From an uncultured Collinsella sp. (GTDB taxonomy: Bacteria; Actinomycetota; Coriobacteriia; Coriobacteriales; Coriobacteriaceae), in the NCBI GenBank assembly GCA_900551305.1, contig URVK01000109.1, positions 1 to 6,038 on the forward strand: a DNA stretch of 6,038 nucleotides. Direction: 5' to 3'. The notes below the pieces were generated by a model. That model worked only from the letters and a program-made list of their open reading frames with translations. It made no database searches and had not been told where the DNA came from. Position numbers and translations under genes: made by a program. Each line of letters opens with the position of its first letter. Within the stretch, counting starts at the first letter, position 1. This document shows, piece by piece, positions 1 through 6,038 of this stretch.

Positions 1-276
1 CCTCATCCGACCGACGATGAGAACATCTTCGTGGCGGTTGCACTCGAACTGCTCGACAACATCTGGCAGGAAGGCATGCATGTTCGCTTAGCGGGCATCG
101 GCATGAGCGACTTCGACCACCAAGGCGGCATCCAGACCGACCTGTTCTGCGAGATCGATGACCGCGGAGCCCAATCCAGCGACCGCCGCGACCTCTCCGT
201 CGCCATCGACGCCGTCCGAGACAAGTTCGGCGACACCGCCCTATCCTTCGGCCGCCAATCCCGCTTCAATAACTAG
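1..276 (+). CDS. Y-family DNA polymerase (DinB/UmuC-like), 3' end only
   Basis: This is the last 91 codons of a gene that begins outside the window; the frame is open from base 1 and ends at TAG 274-276. Visible residues 27-50 (HVRLAGIGMSDF, then QTDLF) match the 'R..GVg.s.l ... Q..LF' end of the little-finger region of Y-family translesion polymerases. QTDLF (residues 45-49) fits the QLxLF beta-clamp binding motif. The final stretch (AIDAVRDKFGDTALSFGR) is the usual 'D.ir.kfG..ai..g' tail. Such enzymes copy past DNA lesions and are often SOS-induced. The palm and catalytic residues are not in the window, so DinB (Pol IV), UmuC and ImpB types cannot be separated. The gene converges on the RAYT transposase gene, and its stop codon lies in a diverged copy of the local repeat. 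Confidence 0.78.
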   Translation, partial: PHPTDDENIFVAVALELLDNIWQEGMHVRLAGIGMSDFDHQGGIQTDLFCEIDDRGAQSSDRRDLSVAIDAVRDKFGDTALSFGRQSRFNN

Positions 277-301
277 TCTTTTTTGGACGGGGGTTGCTGC
301 C
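273..301 (+). repeat. Repeat copy R1 (diverged), on the polymerase stop codon
   Basis: CTAGTC followed by a T-run and GGACGGGGG (285-293), then TTGCTGCC. From TAGTC to the G-run, 16 of 20 bases agree with copy R2 at 323-342. The end resembles TAGCTACC after a gap of about 5 bases. The TAG at 274-276 is the stop codon of the polymerase gene. It is the most diverged copy, and it is supported mainly by its equivalent position next to the other genes. Confidence 0.5.
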
Positions 302-320
302 TTCCGTCCGACACGGCATT

Positions 321-356
321 GGTAGTCAATTTGGGACGGGGCTATTTTAGCTACCC
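321..356 (+). repeat. Repeat copy R2
   Basis: Starts GGTAGTCAATTT, has the core GGGACGGGGC (333-342), then TATTTTAG and CTACCC. The ends GGTAG and CTACC pair with each other, so one copy is itself an imperfect palindrome. It reads in the sense direction of the upstream polymerase gene and lies 19 nt past copy R1. Confidence 0.88.
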
Positions 357-407
357 CTATATATCGGTTGAGATTCATTCGGCCTAATTCATTCACCGTC
401 AGCCAAA

Positions 408-443
408 GGGTAGCTAAAAAAGCCCCGTCCCAAATTGACTACC
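408..443 (-). repeat. Repeat copy R3
   Basis: Read on the minus strand it starts GGTAGTCAATTT, has the core GGGACGGGGC, then TTTTTTAG and CTACCC. It is nearly identical to R2 in the opposite orientation. It lies downstream of the RAYT gene in that gene's sense direction, 22 nt beyond R4. The 22-nt gap holds the small hairpin CCGGATGTCCGG (444-455). Confidence 0.88.
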
Positions 444-465
444 CCGGATGTCCGGTTTGGCGGCC

Positions 466-497
466 GCAGCAAAATTATCCCGCCTAAAATGAGCTAC
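466..497 (-). repeat. Repeat copy R4 (diverged), on the RAYT stop codon
   Basis: On the minus strand it begins GTAGCTCATTTTAGGCGGGA and ends ATTTTGCTGC. It shares GTAGCTCATTT exactly with copy R6 and keeps the G-rich centre and T-rich right half of the family. The TAG at 496-494 (minus) is the stop codon of the transposase gene, so the last base of its final Lys codon plus the stop make up the repeat's GTAG. Confidence 0.65.
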
Positions 498-1243
498 TTT
501 TCAACTTTAACTTTTTGAATCGTGCAATGGCCGATACCCGTGAGGCGCACGATCTGCTTGATCGAAAAGCCCTCGCTTTTGAGTTTACGGATACAGTCAT
601 CACGCACGCCCTTGGGCAGAGCGTTGAGATAGTGAGGCTCGTATGGTTTGAGCAACGCCTGCGCAAACTCAAGCGCGTCAGTATCACTCACATGAGCGCC
701 ATAACGGAAGCAATAGCCATTGGGCTCGCCCGAGGTGCTAAATGCAAAAAATCTCTGGGAATTCCCGAGCAACCCGAGCACGCAATCAGTCTTACAAATT
801 CCCGGATAGCCCATATACTCGCTAAAGCTGCTCCAGCGATAGAGCGAAGCAGTGCCAATTCTGGCTTTCGCAGGGTTATCGTGAATGTAACGAACGCAGT
901 TGAGCAGCTGATCATCATCGAGAATCGGCACACTCTTAAATCGATCCTGGAAAACAGGACCTCTCCTGCCTGTCTTAGAATTGAAATACATGGCATACGC
1001 CGTCGTAATCGAATGCATACAATCGCTCAGGTGAGCATGCCCGTCATCTAGCAACAAGTGAATGTGATTATCCATAAGGCACCATGCGATAACATCCACT
1101 TTGAACTTCTGGCATTTCGAAGCTATCAGTCGAATCAGATAGAGTCGATCGTCAGCATCCTCAAATATCAGCTGACCACCACAGCCCTTTTGGACGACAT
1201 GGTAATAGCCGTAAACAGAGATTTCCCGCGCGGTCCGAGTCAT
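494..1243 (-). CDS. RAYT-type HUH/Y1 transposase (IS200-like, REP-associated)
   Basis: A complete Y1_Tnp family protein of 249 aa. The N-terminus is typical (ARE..VYGYYHVVQKG, about residues 6-20). The HUH metal-binding motif is in WCLMDNHIHLLL (55-65), with H60 and H62. GRRGPVFQDRFKS (92-104) and RYIHDNP (118-124) follow; Tyr119 is the likely nucleophile. YRWSSF (135-140) is also a RAYT signature. The C-terminal end (about 213-246, LKSEGFSIKQIVRLTGIGHC) looks like a helix-turn-helix. The ATG at 1243 is chosen because AGGAGG (1257-1252) lies 8 nt upstream and the conserved block starts there; an in-frame ATG at 1249 is too close to that site, and one at 1303 would add 20 unsupported residues. 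There is no accessory tnpB, and base composition is AT-richer than the flanking genes, which suggests transfer. RAYTs are single-copy relatives of IS200 transposases that act on REP palindromes; the six surrounding repeats are the obvious candidate substrate. Key residues look intact. Confidence 0.88.
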   Translation of the reverse strand: MTRTAREISVYGYYHVVQKGCGGQLIFEDADDRLYLIRLIASKCQKFKVDVIAWCLMDNHIHLLLDDGHAHLSDCMHSITTAYAMYFNSKTGRRGPVFQDRFKSVPILDDDQLLNCVRYIHDNPAKARIGTASLYRWSSFSEYMGYPGICKTDCVLGLLGNSQRFFAFSTSGEPNGYCFRYGAHVSDTDALEFAQALLKPYEPHYLNALPKGVRDDCIRKLKSEGFSIKQIVRLTGIGHCTIQKVKVEK

Positions 1244-1251
1244 ACGCATCT

Positions 1252-1257
1252 CCTCCT
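1252..1257 (-). promoter_or_regulatory. Shine-Dalgarno site of the RAYT gene
   Basis: AGGAGG on the minus strand, 8 nt before the ATG at 1243. It decides the start in favour of a 249-aa protein over the 269-aa version that would begin at 1303. No convincing -35/-10 pair was found between 1258 and 1344. That stretch otherwise shows nothing recognisable up to copy R5. Confidence 0.75.
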
Positions 1258-1344
1258 CTACAGATAACAAATACGTTACCCGAGTCGGAAAGCTAAATAT
1301 CACGCAATGAACCGCAACTCGCTTCTATCGGCGAACGGTAGGTA

Positions 1345-1377
1345 GTAGCTAAAAAAGCCCCGTCCCAAATTAGCTAC
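1345..1377 (-). repeat. Repeat copy R5
   Basis: A 33-bp copy. On the minus strand it starts GTAGCTAATTT, has the core GGGACGGGGC, then TTTTTTAGCTAC. The outer GTAGCTAA and TTAGCTAC pair perfectly (8 bp), leaving a 17-nt G-rich loop. It differs from R3 at only two positions, AG versus GA within the GTAGCT/GTAGTC end. It lies beyond the rsfS terminator and upstream of the RAYT gene. Confidence 0.88.
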
Positions 1378-1380
1378 TTT

Positions 1381-1427
1381 GGGCAAAAAGAAAGCCGGGT
1401 AGCTGCGGAAAACCGCAACTGCCCGGC
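1381..1427 (-). terminator. Intrinsic terminator of the obgE-nadD-yqeK-rsfS run
   Basis: The stem is formed by 1394-1408 and 1413-1427, closed by an AAAA loop (plus strand). It has 15 positions, with one mismatch and one G-T wobble. In the minus-strand direction it is followed directly by TTTCTTTTT (1393-1385). It lies 42 nt after the rsfS stop and between repeat copies R6 and R5. There is no T-run on the plus-strand side, so it should work mainly leftward. Confidence 0.88.
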
Positions 1428-1440
1428 GATATGCGTGAGG

Positions 1441-1469
1441 GTAGCTAAACCCCGTCTCAAATGAGCTAC
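1441..1469 (-). repeat. Repeat copy R6, abutting the rsfS stop codon
   Basis: A 29-bp copy. On the minus strand it starts GTAGCTCATTT, continues GAGACGGGG, and ends TTTAGCTAC. It is about 4 bp shorter than R5 in the T-run region. Its first G is the last base of the rsfS stop codon, and its TAG (1468-1466) is a second, in-frame stop directly after the first. Confidence 0.82.
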
Positions 1470-1924
1470 TAGAGGAGATTGAGGGGGAGCTGGGGGGCGT
1501 CTCCCCAGAGTTTCTCGAGGCGGTAGAAGTCGCGGGCTTCGGGAGTGAAGACGTGGACGACAACCGAACCGTAGTCCATGAGCATCCAAGTCTTCTGCTC
1601 GCGGCCCTCGATGGAGAACGGATGCTCGCCGCAAGCCTCGGCGACCTTCTCCTCGATCTCGTCGACAATTGAATCGACCTGGCGGTTGTTGGCACCGGTG
1701 GCAAGCACAAAGTAGTCGCACACATCGGAAAGCTCGGTCAGGTCGAGCACCTGAACGTCCTCGCCCTTCTTGTCGTAGGCGGCCTGCGCGGCGGCGCGGG
1801 CGACATCCTCGGCGGCGACACCGCTCGCGGACAGCGAGGCGGCAGTGCGGTCGGACGTGGCGGCGAAGCTTTTGTGCTCCACGCCTTCAAGAATCTGCTC
1901 GTCGGTCATGGTCTCGTCGGCCAT
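1469..1924 (-). CDS. rsfS: Ribosomal silencing factor RsfS
   Basis: 151 aa, RsfS/DUF143 (Iojap) family. RsfS binds L14 on the 50S subunit and blocks subunit joining, which lowers translation when nutrients run short. Family blocks visible: AAYDKKGEDVQVLDLTELSDVCDYFVLATG (48-77, split as AAYDKKGEDV and DLTELSDVCDYFVLATG), NNRQVDSIVDEIEEKV (79-94), EGREQKTWMLMDYGSVVVHVF (106-126, with W113 and D117-Y118) and FYRLEKLWGDAP (133-144). The core starts near residue 38. The N-terminal ~37 residues are a Ser/Ala/Thr-rich extension beyond the usual 105-120 aa family length. The ATG at 1924 is supported by AAGAGG about 8 nt upstream; a second in-frame ATG is at 1909. It is the last gene of the run, 27 nt after yqeK, and is followed by the terminator. 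Its 3' end carries tandem stops, TAG TAG, the second supplied by repeat R6. Confidence 0.93.
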   Translation of the reverse strand: MADETMTDEQILEGVEHKSFAATSDRTAASLSASGVAAEDVARAAAQAAYDKKGEDVQVLDLTELSDVCDYFVLATGANNRQVDSIVDEIEEKVAEACGEHPFSIEGREQKTWMLMDYGSVVVHVFTPEARDFYRLEKLWGDAPQLPLNLL

Positions 1925-1951
1925 GGAATACCTCTTTCTAGACAGCCCGAG

Positions 1952-2597
1952 CTAGCGCAGCTGGGCGTAATGGTTGTAAATCGTAATAGCCGTGGGATAA
2001 AGATAGCGCCCGGACTGGATCACATAGACCAGACCCTGCGCAAAACAGGAGAAGAACAACTCATCGAGCGTCGACTCCCCCACCATCTTGCGCAGCGCAT
2101 GCGCATAGTCGCCGTGGCGGAGCACAAACGGGGCGGTGGGGCTCAATGGCCCCGGCCACAAAGACCACCATATCGAGCGGCGTCATGTCGCAGGCACCCA
2201 CGGTGTGACGGTCGACAGCCTGGAAAACGGCCGGCGACAGCTCGGGAAAAAGCTGCGGAAGCTCATAGGCGGCAACAGGGCCATGCAAAAGCGGCGTCGC
2301 GGCAGAAGGAGAACCGGCAACCTTGATGCCATAGTGAAGCGCGCGGGCCACGAGCTCGTCGTCGGAGAGCACTTTGTCCCAGTCATGGATCAGGCCGGCG
2401 GCAGCGGCATCAAAGCGGTCAACGCCGTAGACCTCGGCCAGATGAAGTGCGGTCTCGGCAACACCCAGCGAATGCACATAGCGCTTGCGCTTATCCTTCA
2501 TGCGAACATCGAGCAGCTCTTGAATGCGCTTGAGCAGCGCGCGCTCATCGCCCTCAAACTGATCCTCTACCGACAACGTAGACCCCCCATCACTCAA
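1952..2597 (-). pseudogene. yqeK: yqeK-like HD-domain phosphohydrolase, frameshifted
   Basis: YqeK proteins are HD-domain enzymes (symmetrical Ap4A hydrolases in Bacillus-type species) usually found beside nadD and rsfS, as here. The first frame (2597-2061) shows RYVHSLGVAETA (H42), AGLIHDWDK (H71, D72), LLHGPVAAYEL (H105) and AVDRHTVG (H131), then EPHRP, after which it turns into unrelated sequence ending at 2061. The conserved YqeK C-terminus (LDELFFSCFAQGL, then SGRYLYPTAITIYN) lies in the next frame and ends at TAG 1952-1954. Removing one base from the C4 run at 2130-2133 (minus CCCC) joins them as EPHRPFVLRHGDYAHALRKM, about 214 aa. The usual 'AD.IEP' reads AGAIEP (G149), so a metal-binding Asp is also missing. 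The start is uncertain: TTG at 2597 overlaps the nadD stop by 8 nt, and TTG at 2576 after a G6 run is the alternative. Real decay, a sequencing error and recoding are all possible. Confidence 0.82.
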
Positions 2598-3267
2598 AAT
2601 CTTCTTGGCTCAAATCGGCATATAGTCTGCGTTTGCGAATGTAGCCGAGCACGGACTCGCTCGTAAGATAGCGCACGCTCATGCCGCGGGCAACTCGCTT
2701 ACGAATGTTCGTCGAGCTGATCGCCAGCGCCGGAATCTGAATATAGCGCACGTCGAACGGCAGGCCCGCCACTTTGGTTCTGGCACGCCACCGCCGCGTA
2801 TCAAAGCCCGGTCGCGTCGCCGCAATAAAGGTAGCAAGCTCAGCGATTCGTTCGGCATCATGCCAGGTCACGATATCGATAATCGCGTCGGCGCCCGTAA
2901 TAAAGTAGAGCTTTACCTGCGGCGGGTAAAAGTCGCGAAGGGCATGAAGCGTATCGGCCGTATAGGTTACGCCCGGGCGGTCGATCTCGAACCGGCTCGC
3001 CAAAAAGGCCGGGTTCGCGGCGGTGGCGAGGACCGTCATAGCATAACGGTCCTCGGCAGGCGTCACCGGCTTGTCAAGCTTAAAGGCAGGAGAGCCCGCC
3101 GGCATAAAGAGCACAGCATCCAAGTCGAGCGACTCGCGCGCCTGCTCGGCGGTCACCAGGTGCCCGTAATGGATGGGATCAAAGGTGCCACCCATAATGC
3201 CGAGCCTAAACTCCTGCCCGTCCTCTAGAGGAAGCTCGGGCAGACCGATTCCACCGCGCAGCGACAT
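2590..3267 (-). CDS. nadD: Nicotinate-nucleotide adenylyltransferase NadD
   Basis: 225 aa. It joins ATP and nicotinate mononucleotide to make deamido-NAD, a cytosolic step of NAD synthesis. The nucleotidyltransferase signature GIMGGTFDPIHYGHL spans residues 23-37, with the catalytic H33-x-x-H36. YTADTL (102-107) and ITGADAIIDIVTWHD (123-137) are the substrate-binding blocks. ISSTNIRKRV (183-192) is the C-terminal adenylate-binding motif, and the protein ends VLGYIRKRRLYAD as usual. Length is normal, with about 20 extra N-terminal residues before the Rossmann strand. The ATG at 3267 follows the obgE stop after 3 nt (TAG GCC ATG) and uses purine-rich sequence inside the obgE tail as ribosome-binding site, so translation is probably coupled. 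Confidence 0.95.
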   Translation of the reverse strand: MSLRGGIGLPELPLEDGQEFRLGIMGGTFDPIHYGHLVTAEQARESLDLDAVLFMPAGSPAFKLDKPVTPAEDRYAMTVLATAANPAFLASRFEIDRPGVTYTADTLHALRDFYPPQVKLYFITGADAIIDIVTWHDAERIAELATFIAATRPGFDTRRWRARTKVAGLPFDVRYIQIPALAISSTNIRKRVARGMSVRYLTSESVLGYIRKRRLYADLSQEDFE

Positions 3268-3270
3268 GGC

Positions 3271-4751
<1,481 letters not shown>

Positions 4752-4753
4752 AC

Positions 4754-4797
4754 AAAAAAGAGGGAGACCCTTGAATCCTAAAACTCAAGTGCCTCCC
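4754..4797 (-). terminator. Intrinsic terminator between rpmA and obgE
   Basis: On the minus strand, GGGAG (4797-4793) pairs with CTCCC (4766-4762). An inner CTTGA (4789-4785) pairs with TCAAG (4774-4770), separated from the outer stem by a small internal loop; the hairpin loop is 10 nt. TCTTTTTT follows directly (4761-4754). It ends the rplU-rpmA transcript, wholly or partly. Confidence 0.85.
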
Positions 4798-4822
4798 ATA
4801 TATGTGCTCTATGAAGGGTGAA

Positions 4823-5080
4823 TTACGCGTTCGCGAGCGGGCGTACGCTGACCCTGTGCTTGATACCCTTGTGGAACTCAACGGTACCGTCGACCAGCGC
4901 GAACAGCGTGTCGTCCTTACCACGGCCAACGTTCTCACCCGGGTGGATGTGCGTGCCGTGCTGACGGACGAGAATCGTGCCCGTGGTTACCGTCTGGCCG
5001 GCATAGCGCTTCGTGCCAAGGCGCTGACCGCGGGAGTCACGGCCATTACGGGAGGAACCGAGTCCTTTTTTGTGTGCCAT
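4823..5080 (-). CDS. rpmA: 50S ribosomal protein L27
   Basis: 85 aa, the normal L27 length. The N-terminus [20 protein letters not shown] reaches toward the peptidyl-transferase centre. [20 protein letters not shown] and [20 protein letters not shown] are the family core. It starts directly with AHKKG, so it lacks the short leader that Prp protease removes in many Firmicutes, and no prp gene sits between rplU and rpmA. ATG at 5080 has AGTAGG about 8 nt upstream. It lies 33 nt after rplU in the same transcript and is followed by the terminator at 4754-4797. Confidence 0.97.
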   Translation of the reverse strand: MAHKKGLGSSRNGRDSRGQRLGTKRYAGQTVTTGTILVRQHGTHIHPGENVGRGKDDTLFALVDGTVEFHKGIKHRVSVRPLANA

Positions 5081-5113
5081 TGTGTATACCTACTCTTTCG
5101 TTACGAGTGTAAT

Positions 5114-5488
5114 CTACTCGGCGACGGGAGCCTCGGCAACAGCCTCAGCCTCTGCCTTGACAGCCTTCTTGGCGCGGGAGGTAGCCTGAACCTTCACGAT
5201 CTTCAGCTTGGTGAGCTGCTGACGGTGACCCTTCAGACGACGATAGCGCTTGCGCTTGTGGAACTTGAAGACCAGCTGCTTCTCGCCCTTGAACTGCTCA
5301 ACGATCTGAGCGGTAACCTTGGCCTTGGCCAGCTTGTCGGGATCGGTGACAATCTTCTTACCATCGTTGAGGAAGATAACCGGCAGGGTGACCTTGTCGC
5401 CCTCATTGCCCTCGATCTTCTCGACGGTGATGACATCGTCGGTGGCGACCTTGTACTGCTTGCCGCCCGTGTTAACGATTGCGTACAT
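5114..5488 (-). CDS. rplU: 50S ribosomal protein L21
   Basis: 124 aa. L21 binds 23S rRNA in the large subunit. MYAIVNTGGKQYKV opens the protein, and KFHKRKRYRRLKGHRQQLTKLKI (about 75-97, with the basic KRKRYRR) is the rRNA-binding signature. The family is usually about 103 aa; the last ~22 residues here are an Ala/Glu/Lys tail ending EAPVAE. The start at 5488 is chosen because family members begin at MYAIV and a purine-rich GAAGGGCAAG lies upstream. An in-frame ATG at 5509 would add MHEGQVN without a ribosome-binding site. It is the first gene after the promoter at 5531-5559. Confidence 0.96.
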   Translation of the reverse strand: MYAIVNTGGKQYKVATDDVITVEKIEGNEGDKVTLPVIFLNDGKKIVTDPDKLAKAKVTAQIVEQFKGEKQLVFKFHKRKRYRRLKGHRQQLTKLKIVKVQATSRAKKAVKAEAEAVAEAPVAE

Positions 5489-5530
5489 GTTTACTTGCCC
5501 TTCATGCATCAGTTAGTGCAACAGCCGAAT

Positions 5531-5559
5531 ATAGTAGCAGGCGAAAATACCCCCGTCAA
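5531..5559 (-). promoter_or_regulatory. Sigma70-type promoter of rplU-rpmA
   Basis: On the minus strand, TTGACG (5559-5554) and TACTAT (5536-5531) are 17 bp apart, close to consensus. Transcription would begin near 5524, giving a leader of about 36 nt before the rplU ATG, too short for a structured L21 leader. The -35 box overlaps the TGA stop of the upstream DUF2344 gene. Confidence 0.78.
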
Positions 5560-6038
5560 CGAGTATGTGGAGCAAATCCACAAGTTCGCACAGGTATGGG
5601 GCTGACGAGTCGGCCCTCGTCGTCCTCGCATGCTTGATTCTGACGCTCGACATCGTAGGAGCAGATGGTCACGAGGTCTTGCATACCGGTGGAAACAATA
5701 GGTGCATCCACGCCCGGGGTCAAGCCCTGCAACAAAACATCAGCAGCAGAAAGCAAAATTTCCGGACGCATGGAGCCCTCGTTGTCGGCATGGGTGTCGA
5801 GCATGAGCACCAAATGGTCCGGGCGCTCCCCCGCTGTGAGCTCATAGCCCACGAGCGTGTGATCCAAATCCAAGCGCTTGCTCTTTTTGCCGCGCGCGTA
5901 GTCGATGCCGTGGCCCGCGCGCAGCGTGTCGATCGCACGACGCACCTCGTCGGCGCTTACGGGCGCCTCGGGATCCAAGTGCAGGTCGATGCGATACGAC
6001 AGGCGCGTGAGCTGCGCCGGCAACGCCGGCGTGCGCAC
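5556..6038 (-). CDS. DUF2344 (TIGR03936-type, radical SAM-linked) protein, 3' part
   Basis: The gene enters from the right edge; 160 codons are visible and it stops at TGA 5556-5558. The frame's first codon in the window is GTG, but the true start lies outside. Visible blocks fit the C-terminal half of DUF2344: a YRIDLHL strand, VRRAIDTLRAGHGIDYARGKKSKRLDLDH (the basic RGKKSKR just before LDLD is characteristic), LVLMLDTHADNEGSMRPEILL (the RPE block) and a short variable end. The family is often fused or adjacent to a B12-binding radical SAM protein and precedes rplU in many actinobacteria and Firmicutes, matching this position. Its reaction is unknown. An RNase E/G gene often found between the two is absent here. 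Family identification rests on block pattern and context and is fairly, not fully, secure. Confidence 0.72.
   Translation of the reverse strand: MRTPALPAQLTRLSYRIDLHLDPEAPVSADEVRRAIDTLRAGHGIDYARGKKSKRLDLDHTLVGYELTAGERPDHLVLMLDTHADNEGSMRPEILLSAADVLLQGLTPGVDAPIVSTGMQDLVTICSYDVERQNQACEDDEGRLVSPIPVRTCGFAPHTR

Larger units (their letters stand above)
321..443. repeat. 36-bp inverted repeat pair with a 51-nt spacer
   Basis: The arms at 321-356 and 408-443 are reverse complements at 35 of 36 positions; the mismatch is T345 opposite A420. The spacer 357-407 is AT-rich and contains ATTCATTC twice (373-380 and 387-394). The structure could extrude a cruciform, or fold as a long hairpin in transcripts reading in from either side. 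It lies between two convergent genes, polymerase (+) and RAYT (-). It resembles a BIME, meaning two REP units in opposite orientation. Confidence 0.9.

Noticed and set aside
285..309. GGACGG / CCGTCC hairpin as a terminator for the polymerase gene
   Set aside because: The T-run (279-284) lies before the hairpin in the plus direction and becomes an A-run after it on the minus strand, so it does not have terminator layout in either direction.
515..1051. 178-codon plus-strand ORF opposite the RAYT gene
   Set aside because: The minus-strand frame carries all HUH/Y1 motifs; the plus frame shows none.
1244..1303. 20-residue N-terminal extension of the RAYT from the ATG at 1303
   Set aside because: A consensus Shine-Dalgarno 8 nt before the ATG at 1243, and conserved sequence that starts there, argue for the shorter protein.
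466..1377. Classical IS200/IS605 element with ends and target site
   Set aside because: No tnpB and no distinct left and right end structures were seen, and the repeats also lie outside any simple element boundary; a RAYT with dispersed repeats fits better.
273..1469. CRISPR array
   Set aside because: The repeats are irregularly spaced, occur in both orientations, are separated by a gene, and there are no uniform spacers or cas genes.
1874..2666. Two plus-strand ORFs (1874-2326 and 2136-2666) opposite yqeK and nadD
   Set aside because: Antisense shadows in GC-rich coding DNA, rich in Arg and Gly, without motifs.
5489..5530. Structured L21 leader or riboswitch before rplU
   Set aside because: From the predicted start site only about 36 nt remain before the ATG, with no clear stem.
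4802..5605. 267-codon plus-strand ORF across rplU and rpmA
   Set aside because: It is wholly antisense to two certain ribosomal protein genes, runs through their promoter, and has no recognisable motif; Leu/Val-rich content is typical of a shadow frame.

Overview
The window looks like a chromosomal segment of a moderately high-GC actinobacterium. The best fit is the class Coriobacteriia, probably Collinsella or a close relative. This is inferred from gene order and protein character (an L27 that begins MAHKKG with no cleaved leader, an Obg with a long Asp/Glu/Ala tail, a DUF2344 gene just upstream of rplU) and not from any database match.

Most of the window reads leftward (minus strand). At the right edge is the 3' part of a DUF2344 / radical-SAM-linked gene (5556-6038). 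A strong sigma70-type promoter (5531-5559) then drives rplU (L21) and rpmA (L27), followed by an intrinsic terminator (4754-4797). Next is a tightly packed run: obgE (TTG start, strong Shine-Dalgarno), nadD, yqeK and rsfS, ending at a strong hairpin plus U-tract terminator (1381-1427). These genes serve ribosome assembly and silencing (L21, L27, ObgE, RsfS) and NAD and dinucleotide metabolism (NadD, YqeK). yqeK appears broken: its conserved C-terminus lies in another frame, and a conserved metal-binding Asp is Gly.

The left part is accessory. A Y-family DNA polymerase gene enters on the plus strand and ends at 276. Facing it is a complete HUH/Y1 transposase of the RAYT (REP-associated tyrosine transposase) type at 494-1243, minus strand, visibly lower in GC than its neighbours. 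Around it lie six copies of an approximately 30-36 bp imperfect palindrome. Each starts with GTAG (or CTAG), has a central G-rich core (GGGACGGGG or similar) and mostly ends in CTAC. They are arranged as a pair downstream of each of the three genes, in the sense orientation of that gene. The first copy of each pair sits on the stop codon: its TAG is the stop of the polymerase and RAYT genes, and an in-frame second stop for rsfS. Where the two converging genes meet, the second copies form a 36-bp inverted repeat (35/36 match). This RAYT with its stop-codon-linked repeats is the candidate undescribed system.

No rRNA, tRNA, CRISPR array or phage gene was seen. Several long plus-strand ORFs opposite obgE, rplU/rpmA and the RAYT are antisense shadows.
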